Part shown: positions 26,846 through 34,091 of the stretch, in pieces
Layout of the letters: each line of letters starts with the position of its first letter
Numbering within the stretch: the stretch's first letter is position 1
From: Paenibacillus sp. V4I3
Lineage (GTDB): Bacteria; Bacillota; Bacilli; Paenibacillales; NBRC-103111
Direction: 5' to 3'
Assembly (NCBI RefSeq): GCF_030817215.1
Contig: NZ_JAUSZA010000001.1
Span: 4,996,501-5,060,500, forward strand
DNA: 64,000 nt
Position numbers and translations under genes: made by a program
The notes under the pieces: model-generated
Databases searched by the model: none
Seen by the model: the letters and a program-made list of their open reading frames with translations, nothing else
What the model was told of the DNA's origin: nothing

Positions 26846-27637
26846 ATGCGAAAGAATTGCAAATTGATTTTGGTTGAAGGTTTGTGCGGCACGGGCAAAT
26901 CGACGTTAGCAGAACGATTGTACTGCTACCTAGTACAGCAAGGTATTTCCTCCCGTTTCTATGACGAGGGTGCAAAGGGGCATCCAACGAGTTTGAATTG
27001 GCACGCTTTCTTCCGCGAAGAGGAATATAAGGAACTTCTGATGCGGTATCCAGACACCTCTAATGAAATCCGTTCATGGGCCATAAAAAATGGTAGCAAT
27101 TATCTGATTCCTTATCGTGAAGACAAGGAATTCAATGAGTTGGATGCACTCTATTCAGAGCTGAAGTCCCGTGAGCTATGCTGGACGGATTCACCCGTAG
27201 CCTCGCTGTCAGAGTTTACATATACGATTCAGCGGCAATGGGCACGTTTCTCTGACCTTGCCAGCACTTCAGAGGAGGTATATGTGCTCGAAGCAGTGTT
27301 TTTTCAGCATCAGATTCATGATTTGTTAGGTCATTATCAAGCTGTTGATCGCCATATCGAGCAGCATATTCAGGTAATCGCCGATCAGATTGCTGCTTTA
27401 CAACCTGTGGTAATTTATTTAACTCAGCCTAGTGTGCAGGTTTGGATTTCTTCCATCCGTTCAAGACCCCACTTCGCGACGGAACAAAATATTAGGTTTA
27501 TGGAAAACCGCAAGCGGATCGAATTGAGGCTGCTTGATATGCTGCCATTTCCAACCTATACAATTGAAAATGTAAACCTTGACTGGGAAGAGGTTTTTAG
27601 TAGTATGGTGGGGGCCATAGGTCGAAAAATCGGATAA
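26846..27637 (+). CDS. P-loop kinase-like NTPase
   Basis: 263 residues, ATG 26846 after AGGAGCAAC. Walker A is VEGLCGTGKSTLAERL (about residues 9-24), followed by a thymidylate/adenylate-kinase-like layout with VYVLEAVFFQHQIHDLL, a DQIAALQPVVIYL strand, and a lid-like SSIRSRPHFATEQN. It is probably a small-molecule or nucleotide kinase-like enzyme; some relatives are antibiotic phosphotransferases. The substrate is unknown. The gene is slightly more GC-rich than its neighbours. Confidence 0.75.
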   Translation: MRKNCKLILVEGLCGTGKSTLAERLYCYLVQQGISSRFYDEGAKGHPTSLNWHAFFREEEYKELLMRYPDTSNEIRSWAIKNGSNYLIPYREDKEFNELDALYSELKSRELCWTDSPVASLSEFTYTIQRQWARFSDLASTSEEVYVLEAVFFQHQIHDLLGHYQAVDRHIEQHIQVIADQIAALQPVVIYLTQPSVQVWISSIRSRPHFATEQNIRFMENRKRIELRLLDMLPFPTYTIENVNLDWEEVFSSMVGAIGRKIG

Positions 27638-27667
27638 AGTGTGCGGTAGACGTTCACAGCAATGGTT

Positions 27668-27765
27668 TATTAAGCTAACGGAAACTATAGTTCAATGCAG
27701 CAACGGCAGCCGGCTACACGATCGGCTGCCGTTGTCCATTGAAGTAACGGGGAGGGTAGTTTAAT
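27668..27765 (+). repeat. CTAACG element (full)
   Basis: A: ATTAAGCTAACGGAAACTAT then AGTTC (27669-27693). Hairpin ACGGCAGCCGG...CGGCTGCCGT (27702-27732). B: CATTGAAGTAACGGGGAGGGTAG (27737-27759), with GGGGAG instead of GGGCAG. Confidence 0.9.
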
Positions 27766-27772
27766 AATATGG

Positions 27773-28132
27773 TCAGTCTACTTTATCGCCAAACCTCTTC
27801 CCGAATTCTTCCATTAAATCAATAATAGGAATCAATGCCTCCCCTTTTGATGTTAATGAATATTCAACACGCGGAGGCACTTCTGGATAAATTTTGCGAT
27901 TAATTAAGCCATCTGTTTCTAGTTCTCGTAGTTGCATTGTTAGAGACCCTTGTGAAATCCCCCCTAAAAAAGTTTTGATTTCATTATAACGACGCTCTTT
28001 AAACTTCAAAAACCAAAGAATCAGATATTTCCAACGTCCCGAAAGTATATTTTGGGTATAGGCAATGCCATATACTTCTCTTTGTTCCTTTATACATTCT
28101 TCATCAAATCCATCCTTACATATTCTAGACAC
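27773..28132 (-). CDS. HxlR family transcriptional regulator
   Basis: 119 residues from GTG 28132. HxlR winged helix: ILSGRWKYLILWFLKFKERRYNEIKTFLGGISQGSLTMQLRELETDGLINRKIYPEVPPRVEYSLTSKG (about 30-98 in order). An N-terminal Cys at about 5 and another at 13 could be redox or electrophile sensors, as in YodB/CatR relatives. It is divergent from the NADP-dependent oxidoreductase gene, which it probably represses; see the inverted repeat at 28158. Confidence 0.88.
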   Translation of the reverse strand: MSRICKDGFDEECIKEQREVYGIAYTQNILSGRWKYLILWFLKFKERRYNEIKTFLGGISQGSLTMQLRELETDGLINRKIYPEVPPRVEYSLTSKGEALIPIIDLMEEFGKRFGDKVD

Positions 28133-28157
28133 CTTTTCACCTTCATTCTGCTGTTAG

Positions 28158-28173
28158 GTACAAAAAAATGTAC
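28158..28173. promoter_or_regulatory. Candidate HxlR operator
   Basis: GTAC-N8-GTAC inverted repeat (GTACAAAAAAATGTAC) between the divergent HxlR and oxidoreductase genes, 25 bases from the regulator start. HxlR/YodB-type sites have comparable short symmetric arms. Confidence 0.45.
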
Positions 28174-28308
28174 TATGTCAATTATTATTGCCCTCTTCAA
28201 AAATACGAGCAATGAATATATTCTAGTCCATGTAACCAAATTACTCAATCGAGGGAATATAACTCTTTTAGAATTGGAAGAATAGGATATTAATTAGGAG
28301 GAATTAAA

Positions 28309-29055
28309 ATGAGATTTGGAATTATAGGTGCAGGACCAATCGGGTCAAATATTTCTAAAAAATTAGTTAAGAATGGACATGATGTCAAAATTGCAGATGC
28401 TCGTGGGATTGAACGTCTGGAAGGAAAAGAACTTACAGGAACACCTGTGAGTGTAGAAGATGTAATTACAAATATTGATGTTCTTATAATTTCTATTCCT
28501 TTCCACGCAATGCCAAGCATTCGCAACGTTGTAGATAAAGTTAGGGAGGAAGTAGTCGTTGTAGACACTTCAAATTATTATCCTTTTAGAGACAATAAAA
28601 TCGAAGAAATTGAGAACGGGATGGTTGAAAGTGTTTGGGTTTATAATCAATTAAGTAGACCTATAATTAAAGCTTTCAACAATTTATTAGCCTTTACTTT
28701 AGAAAATGAAGGAACTCCCGAAGGTACTAGTGGACGCATTGCCATAGCGATAGCTGGTAATGACCAGTCACAAAAACAAATAATCATGGATGTAGTAAAT
28801 GAGCTTGGCTTCGACGCAGTAGATAGTGGTTCTTTAAGTGACTCTTGGAGACAACAGCCAGGAACTCCTGCTTACTGCACAGAGCTAACAAAAGATGAAC
28901 TAACAATAGCATTAAAAAAGGCTAATAAAGAAAAAGCACCATTACTACGAGATAAGGTGATGGAAAGGTTTGCAGAGCTCCTTGCAGAAAAAAAAGAAGT
29001 TGCATTTTCGCATAGGGATGTTGTGAATTTAAACAGAGAAATATACAATTCATAA
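28309..29055 (+). CDS. NAD(P)-binding oxidoreductase, F420-dependent NADP reductase-like
   Basis: 248 residues, ATG 28309 after TAGGAGGA. Rossmann start MRFGIIGAGPIGSNISKKLVKNGHDVKIAD (in order, residues 1-30), DVLIISIPFHAMPSI, VVVDTSNYYPFRD, KAFNNLLAF, and AIAIAGNDQSQKQIIMDVVNELGFDAVDSGSL. This is the NADP-oxidoreductase coenzyme-F420-dependent family as found in Firmicutes, where it probably reduces a small electrophile with NADPH. Control by the divergent HxlR regulator fits a stress-induced role. Confidence 0.85.
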   Translation: MRFGIIGAGPIGSNISKKLVKNGHDVKIADARGIERLEGKELTGTPVSVEDVITNIDVLIISIPFHAMPSIRNVVDKVREEVVVVDTSNYYPFRDNKIEEIENGMVESVWVYNQLSRPIIKAFNNLLAFTLENEGTPEGTSGRIAIAIAGNDQSQKQIIMDVVNELGFDAVDSGSLSDSWRQQPGTPAYCTELTKDELTIALKKANKEKAPLLRDKVMERFAELLAEKKEVAFSHRDVVNLNREIYNS

Positions 29056-29081
29056 GTTAGAACCATTATTGAACTGATGTG

Positions 29082-29145
29082 TTTGAAGTTCAAATAACGG
29101 GAGTCGTTATTTACAAGGAGGGCTGCTCTTAAGCAGTCCTCTTTG
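29082..29145 (+). repeat. CTAACG element, diverged
   Basis: GAAGTTCAAATAACGGGAGT then CGTTATTTA (29085-29113), followed by hairpin GAGGGCTGCTC...AGCAGTCCTC (29118-29142). No B arm follows; GC-rich msr sequence begins about 100 bases later. Confidence 0.55.
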
Positions 29146-29237
29146 TAGTTTCATCCGATTGGTTTAAGCGGTTTCAGAAGAAATTAACAACCTTAGTCCG
29201 GTGGAGTACCGAACTAAGGCTGCTTAGTGCTCTTATT

Positions 29238-29765
29238 TCATTGTTGTCTACTTGACGGGGCGCCACCGGCCTCCCGTCTGGGAAGGACCCAGTTGGGGCG
29301 CGGGAAGTGGCAGGTGTAGCCGCTCGGATAGCGATCCAGATAGTCCTGGTGCTCCGGCTCTGCTTCCCAGAAGTCGCCAACAGGCGTCACTTCGGTGACC
29401 ACCTTGCCCGGCCACAGATCCGACGCGTTCACGTCGGCGATCGTCTCCTCCGCCACCTTTCTCTGCTCGTCGCTCGCATAGTAGATCGCCGAACGGTAGC
29501 TTGTGCCGATATCGTTGCCCTGACGGTTCCGCGTCGTAGGATCGTGGATTTGGAAGAAATACTCCAGGATGCGCCGATAGCTCGTCTCCGCTGTATCGAA
29601 GACGATTTCGATCCCCTCCGCATGAGTGCCATGGTTTCGATAGGTCGCGTTCGGAGTGTCACCGCCAGTATAGCCGACGCGAGTCGAGACGACGCCGGGA
29701 AGCTTGCGGATCAAGTCCTGCATTCCCCAGAAGCATCCCCCAGCGAGTACAGCGCGCTGATGCAT
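29238..29765 (-). CDS. msrA: Peptide methionine sulfoxide reductase MsrA
   Basis: 175 residues from ATG 29765 (GGAGG inside the end of the upstream msrB frame). The catalytic motif GGCFWGMQD has Cys at about residue 11, and VGYTGGDTPNATYRNHGTHAEGIEI-type sequence, FFQIHDPT and GNDIGTSYRSAIYY are all family hallmarks. It reduces methionine-S-sulfoxide in proteins using thioredoxin and is cytoplasmic. The block is far richer in GC than its surroundings, so it was probably acquired from elsewhere. The frame is open further upstream, but the motif spacing fixes the start. Confidence 0.93.
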   Translation of the reverse strand: MHQRAVLAGGCFWGMQDLIRKLPGVVSTRVGYTGGDTPNATYRNHGTHAEGIEIVFDTAETSYRRILEYFFQIHDPTTRNRQGNDIGTSYRSAIYYASDEQRKVAEETIADVNASDLWPGKVVTEVTPVGDFWEAEPEHQDYLDRYPSGYTCHFPRPNWVLPRREAGGAPSSRQQ

Positions 29766-29766
29766 G

Positions 29767-29952
29767 TTAAACCTCCTCAATCTGATCGAGATATTTGCCG
29801 TAGCCCTCGCTCTCCATGTCGTCGCGATGGATGAATCGGAGCGACGCGGAATTGATGCAGTAGCGTAGGCCACCGCGATTAGCCCAGCCATCCGGGAAGA
29901 CGTGACCGAGATGGCTGTCGCCGTGAGTGGATCTAACCTCGTTCCTTATCAT
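29767..29952 (-). pseudogene. msrB: Truncated msrB (methionine-R-sulfoxide reductase)
   Basis: Only the C-terminal third of MsrB remains: SHGMIRNEVRS, DSHLGHVFPDGW, GLRYCINSASLRFI (catalytic Cys) and an end at TAA 29767. Upstream of about 29955 the frame hits a stop (TAG near 29984) and the sequence loses MsrB similarity, so at least the zinc-binding N-terminal part is missing. It was originally an msrB-msrA pair with a two-base gap. Its ribosome site still serves msrA. Confidence 0.75.
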
Positions 29953-30048
29953 CCCATGGGACTCGAAGCTCCTTGTCTAGGATGTCCCATATCCGCATTG
30001 GAAAGGCAATGTTTTTCTAACTACCTTAGAGCTTCGTTAGATCCTCAA

Positions 30049-30169
30049 CCATTATACCCGCGGCATGCGTGACTCAAACCTGTTGTTTTTTACAGTTGAA
30101 GAACTATCTTACCTTAAAAAAGCAAACGTGTATCCTCATCGCTTTCGTCATAACTCAGTATTGCGGTAG
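30049..30169 (+). pseudogene. Tyrosine recombinase C-terminal remnant (tentative)
   Basis: An open stretch reads NHYTRGMRDSNLLF, then TVEELSYLKKANVYPHRFRH, then NSVLR-stop at 30167-30169. The segment L-K-K-A-N-V-x-P-H-R-F-R-H matches the H-x-L-R-H box of tyrosine recombinases, preceded by the usual helix. The final Tyr box and the whole N-terminal part are missing. It could be a decayed phage or integron-type integrase, but the match is short and I cannot run an alignment. Confidence 0.4.
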
Positions 30170-30230
30170 ATACTGTTGATAATAATGAAACAAAACAAGT
30201 TCAGAAATAGGTAACTCAGTACGTTTTTAT

Positions 30231-30314
30231 GTCCTCAAGTTCTTGTCAAAATCAGATGACAAGAACTTGAGGACATTCCCGATTTTGACAAGAACATTAT
30301 GACATTCCCGATGG
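30231..30314. repeat. CTCAAGTTCTTG palindromic element, second copy
   Basis: TCCTCAAGTTCTTGTCA (30232-30248) and TGACAAGAACTTGAGGA (30257-30273) are perfect 17-bp inverted repeats. GACATTCCCGAT and GACAAGAAC motifs follow as a short tandem. It is related to 22411-22497. Confidence 0.7.
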
Positions 30315-30363
30315 ATCCCACTAAGCATTGGATTTCTATGTATTCTTAATCACGTCAGTTTCT

Positions 30364-30450
30364 GGTTGATTTAACTGGCGGGGGAGCTAAATAAAAACGT
30401 CGGCGTGAAACGGTGGCCGCGTTACGCTAACTGGCAGGATAGTTGAGCAA
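30364..30450 (+). repeat. CTAACG element, A decayed
   Basis: A remnant: GGTTGATTTAACTGGCGGGG (30365-30384). Hairpin CGGCGTGAAACGGTGGCCG (30401-30419). B: CGTTACGCTAACTGGCAGGAT then AGTTGAG (30420-30447). The stretch 30451-30669 has no gene apart from a 14-codon frame at 30501. Confidence 0.65.
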
Positions 30451-30669
30451 TCATAGAGAATAATGATTGTATAATTCATTCCATATATAGGGGTTAAGAT
30501 ATGAGTTTGAAAGTAAAAGAAGACCAAGAACTTATAAAAAATTGAAAGCTGATCGCCATCAAATTTTAAGCAGTAACCGATTATGCGCAAATGATAATGT
30601 ATTCATTCTTGCATAAAATCTGATTCGGGCGTATCTCACCTTGACGCTGCATTAGCCTTTATGCTACCG

Positions 30670-30958
30670 TAACTGATAACCATATATATTCGAGAAACGC
30701 GATTGATGAGGAAGAGTAAACAAGTATTCGAATTGCAGAGAGCCCTGCTGGTAGTGGAAGGGGTATTCGAGCTTGGAGAAAGAAGCCTCGGAGCATCAGA
30801 CTGAAAGAGGGAGTAAGTCTGGCGGGTCTTCCCGTTATAGAAGAGATGTCGCAGTTAAATGCTGCATCTATGAGCGGGTCCGTTGACCCAATCAAGGTGG
30901 TACCACGGAAGCGATGCCTTTCGTCCTTGTTGAATGAGGATGAAGGGCTTTTTTTATT
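30670..30958 (+). promoter_or_regulatory. T-box riboswitch of gltX
   Basis: The leader has the T-box hallmarks in order: stem I with AGAGAGCC...GCTGGTAG (30740-30757), a GAG (Glu) candidate specifier at 30767-30769, the antiterminator box AAGGTGGTACCACGG at 30894-30907, and the competing terminator CCTTTCGTCCT...AGGATGAAGG plus T run (30917-30956). Uncharged tRNA-Glu would stabilise the antiterminator and switch on the downstream glutamyl-tRNA synthetase. Confidence 0.9.
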
Positions 30959-31006
30959 GTCTGAGAGTTTACTGTCTACAATCCCGAGGAGAAAGAAGGA
31001 ACGATT

Positions 31007-32689
31007 ATGAATCAAACTGAGCCTGCCCAGCGTTTATTTCCAGCTATTGAGAAGCTGCCGGAGGACGTTCTGGTCAGTTACCCCACGCGACAAATGAAAG
31101 AAGGAGCCAAGGTTACACGGTTCGCGCCTAGTCCGACCGGATTTCTTACGATTGGCGGCATCTATGCCACGCTCATTTCTGAACGGCTTGCGCATCAGAG
31201 CGGCGGCGTCTTCTACTTGCGAATTGAGGATACCGATAAGAAACGGGAAGTGGAGGGGAGCATCGGCGATATTCTTCAGGCGTTAAGCTATTGCGGTATT
31301 TATCCGGATGAAGGCCCGACTGCAGCTGGCGAAGAGGTAGGGGAATACGGTCCTTATAAGCAAACCGAACGAGCGAGCCTTTACCATGTCTTTATTAAGA
31401 ATCTAATCGTGCGAGGATTAGCCTATCCTTGCTTCTGCGATGCGGATGAGCTGCAGCAAATCCGTGATAAACAGCAAGCAGCCAAGCTCAATCCGGGCTA
31501 TTATGGAGAATGGGCCATTCACCGCAATCTGACGCAGGAGCAGGTTGAAGCGGAGCTGGCGACTGGAAAGCCGTATGTAATCCGGTTGAAATCGCCGGGA
31601 TCACCGGATCGAAGAATCAAGTACAATGATCTGATCAAAGGTGAAATCGAAATGCCTGAGAATGAACAGGACATTGTTATCATGAAGTCCGACGGTATTC
31701 CGACCTACCATTTCGCGCATGCGGTGGACGATTGTTTGATGGGTACCACACATGTGATTCGAGGTGATGAATGGCTTGCTTCAGTTCCGATTCACCTGCA
31801 GCTATTCGACATGCTTGGCTTCCGCAGACCGGAATACGGCCACCTGGCTCCGCTGATGAAGATGGACGGTGCCTCGAAGCGCAAATTCAGCAAACGTAAA
31901 GATCCGGATGCAGCTGCGAGCTATTACGAGCAGGAAGGTTATCCGGGAATTTCAATTACGGAGTACTTGATGACGCTCATTAATTCCAATTACGAGGAGT
32001 GGCGGATGAGCCAGCCGGAAGCGCCATATTCGGAATTCATGATCGACATGAACAAAATGAACGTGAGTGGCGCGTTGTTTGATGTGAATAAGCTAGGTGA
32101 CATCAGCAAGGATGTAATCGCCCGGCTACGCGCATATGAAGTATTCGAGCACACAGCAGCATGGGCGGCGGCGTACGATACGGAGTTGGAAGCGACGCTT
32201 CTTGCCAATCGAGAATATGCGACGGCGGTCTTCCAAATTGGCCGCGCGTTGGAGAAGCCGCGGAAGGATATTGCTAAGTGGTCGGACGTGAAGGATTTGT
32301 ACGCGTACTTCTTCGACAAATCGTTCAGTAAGTCGGTAGCAGCGGGCTACGATTCGCTGCTTGCCTCAATGCCGTCGGAGCTGGCGAAGCAGGTCGTTCG
32401 CGAATACGCGCAAACACTTGATTTGCAAGATGACCGTGACAGCTGGTTTGGTAAAGTGAAGGCAATTGGCGTGCAACTCGGCTTCGCCAAGGATGCCAAA
32501 ACGTACAAGAAGAATCCCGAACAGTATCCAGGGCACGTCGGTGACGTTGCGATGATTCTTAGAGTCGCTTTGACGGGCAGAACAATGACGCTGGATTTGT
32601 ACGATATGATGCATGTTATGGGAGACGCTCGTTTACGTAACAGGCTGAACCAGTTTATCGGCTATTCTCCACGGGGATCCCGTTCTTGA
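31007..32689 (+). CDS. gltX: Glutamyl-tRNA synthetase
   Basis: 560 residues, ATG 31007 after GGAGAAAGAAGGA. Class I synthetase: TRFAPSPTGFLTIGGIYATL (HIGH region, here TIGG in place of HIGG), FYLRIEDTDKKREVEGSI, GIPTYHFAHAVDD, THVIRGDEWLASVP, and the KMSKS loop as RKFSKRKDP, with an anticodon-binding C-terminus. It is longer than the usual 485-residue bacterial GluRS and belongs to the approximately 550-residue Firmicute form. T-box control by tRNA-Glu fits. The gene is richer in GC than its neighbours, and it is unusual for a core enzyme to sit inside this array; it may be a second copy. Confidence 0.93.
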   Translation: MNQTEPAQRLFPAIEKLPEDVLVSYPTRQMKEGAKVTRFAPSPTGFLTIGGIYATLISERLAHQSGGVFYLRIEDTDKKREVEGSIGDILQALSYCGIYPDEGPTAAGEEVGEYGPYKQTERASLYHVFIKNLIVRGLAYPCFCDADELQQIRDKQQAAKLNPGYYGEWAIHRNLTQEQVEAELATGKPYVIRLKSPGSPDRRIKYNDLIKGEIEMPENEQDIVIMKSDGIPTYHFAHAVDDCLMGTTHVIRGDEWLASVPIHLQLFDMLGFRRPEYGHLAPLMKMDGASKRKFSKRKDPDAAASYYEQEGYPGISITEYLMTLINSNYEEWRMSQPEAPYSEFMIDMNKMNVSGALFDVNKLGDISKDVIARLRAYEVFEHTAAWAAAYDTELEATLLANREYATAVFQIGRALEKPRKDIAKWSDVKDLYAYFFDKSFSKSVAAGYDSLLASMPSELAKQVVREYAQTLDLQDDRDSWFGKVKAIGVQLGFAKDAKTYKKNPEQYPGHVGDVAMILRVALTGRTMTLDLYDMMHVMGDARLRNRLNQFIGYSPRGSRS

Positions 32690-32702
32690 ACAAATCCGTT
32701 TT

Positions 32703-32784
32703 GACTAAGTAACGAAGAGTAGGTTGCCTTCATCTCGCGGCCTTCTCTTTTTTTATTAATCAAATAGTGATGCTCGGCAGTTTG
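32703..32784 (+). repeat. CTAACG element, decayed
   Basis: A: GACTAAGTAACGAAGAGTAG (32703-32722). Hairpin GAGAGT/GAAGAGTAGGTTGCC with GGCCTTCTC plus T run (to 32755). B remnant: GTGATGCTCGGCAG (32767-32780). It directly abuts the next full copy. Confidence 0.55.
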
Positions 32785-32886
32785 TTCAACTAACGGAAAC
32801 GATAGTTGAATCATACCTGGGAGCAGATCGCCACGGCAGCTGCTCATTGTTGTCATTAAGCTAAAGGGCAGTAGAGCGTGGTGGCA
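32782..32886 (+). repeat. CTAACG element (full)
   Basis: A: TTGTTCAACTAACGGAAACG then ATAGTTGAA (32782-32810). Hairpin GGGAGCAGATCGCC...GGCAGCTGCTC (32819-32846). B: CATTAAGCTAAAGGGCAG (32854-32871), then TAGAGCGTGGTGG (second subtype). Confidence 0.9.
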
Positions 32887-32999
32887 AACGGCTATTTTCA
32901 CTAGGGCATGAAGGGGAAGTAACAACAGATGTTCAATGAAAATAAAGTATTTGACTGAAAATTATCAAGACCTTAGTTGAGAAAAATATATTAAAATAA

Positions 33000-33046
33000 A
33001 AGGGTTTACATATTAAACATAACTAATATGTAACCCCTTTTTTTTC
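33000..33046 (+). terminator. AT-rich terminator
   Basis: AAAGGGTTTACATATTA...TAATATGTAACCCCTTTT plus a T run. It is the same family as the hairpin at 17943. Confidence 0.85.
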
Positions 33047-33079
33047 GTACTGAGAATAAATAGCATTAATTAATGATCG

Positions 33080-33108
33080 ATCGTTAACGGGCAGGATAGT
33101 TGAATAGA
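33080..33108 (+). repeat. CTAACG element, arm B only
   Basis: GATCGTTAACGGGCAGGATA then GTTGAA (33082-33107), the first B subtype with an intact tail. Confidence 0.85.
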
Positions 33109-33407
33109 GGAGGCTTAACTCAGTTGGGAGTAGGAGCTTGCTGGCGATCGTCCTTACTATAATTAAGAATTAAGAACTCTTACAGAAAATACTCAACTTA
33201 GCGCCGATCGAGTGTTGTCTACTTTCCGTACTTGGAGAATCAATCGGCACACAGGTTAATTACATCGCTCGGCTTCTTGATTGAATCCCACTCGCACGCA
33301 TTTTATGAATAATCATATGCTTTTTTGAAGAGTGCGACCAAGGGCTACCCCCTTACGAGCATTGATCAAAAAAGGGCTCTCGTTCCAATATCTCCGGTTG
33401 AAAATCA

Positions 33408-33424
33408 CTGACTGTAATTGTCAG
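33408..33424. promoter_or_regulatory. Candidate WYL-regulator operator 1
   Basis: CTGAC-N7-GTCAG (CTGACTGTAATTGTCAG), about 38 bases before the YdeI-like start. The same arms and spacing occur at 35489-35505 before the DinB gene, flanking the YafY-type regulator gene on both sides. Confidence 0.55.
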
Positions 33425-33461
33425 CAATAATTGTATACACTTAGATCAGGAGGCGATTCAT

Positions 33462-34056
33462 GTGGTGAAAAAATCGAGTGACTTACCGATTATGTCCTTT
33501 GCCGATCCACTGTCTTTTGAGCGTTGGCTTGACGATAATTGTGATACCTCACCCGGCATCCGATTACAGATTGCGAAAAAGAATTCAGGCGTCGTTACCG
33601 TTTCCTATAACGAAGCGCTCGAGGTTGCCTTATGTTACGGATGGGTCGACAGTCAGAAAGAAGCGTTAGATGAGAAAACATGGTTGCAGCGGTTCACTCC
33701 GCGCGGAGCCAAGAGTATCTGGTCCAAAGTCAATAAAGAAAAAGCGGGACAGCTGATCACAAACGGGCGAATGAAGACTTCCGGATATAAGGCAATTGAA
33801 GAGGCCCAAAAGAACGGGAACTGGGATAAAGCCTACGAATCGCAAAGTATCGCCTCGCTGCCTGAGGACTTCACGATCGAGTTGGAGCGCAATGCCCAAG
33901 CTAAGGCGTTCTACGATACGCTTGATAGACAAAATAAATACGCAATCATATTTCGAATTCACAACGCCAAAAAAACAAGAAACCCGAGATAAGCGGATCC
34001 GGCAGTTCATCCAGATGCTTGAGAAAGGCGAAAAAATTTATCCTTCATCTCCTTAA
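33462..34056 (+). pseudogene. YdeI/OmpD-associated family protein, frameshifted
   Basis: GTG 33462 (AGGAGGCG upstream) starts MVKKSSDLPIMSF. The family core follows: FERWLDDNCDTSPGIRLQIAKKNSG, ALCYGWVDSQKE, WLQRFTPRGAKSIWSKVNKEKA. The frame ends early at 33992 (AKKTRNPR). The proper C-terminus QETRDKRIRQFIQMLEKGEKIYP lies in the next frame, to 34056. Both join at a run of seven A at 33968-33974; removing one A restores a protein of the usual length. This could be a sequencing error, a mutation, or slippage. Members of the family have been linked to stress and bacteriocin protection. Confidence 0.75.
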
Positions 34057-34091
34057 CATACCCAGCTCATCTAAGGAAGGAATGGCGAACG

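Larger units (their letters stand above)
32887..33461. other. Intergenic region with terminator and arm B
   Basis: I see no gene with a start and ribosome site. It holds the terminator at 33000, an arm B at 33080, and the palindromic operator at 33408 close to the next gene. Confidence 0.5.

Noticed and set aside
29307..29834. Plus-strand 175-residue frame across msrA
   Set aside because: GC-rich coding DNA leaves open antisense frames; the msrA motifs on the minus strand are decisive.
29928..30050. GGATCTAAC...GTTAGATCC inverted repeat as an attC-like site
   Set aside because: The left half is native msrB coding sequence (E-V-R-S codons), so the symmetry is more likely coincidental.
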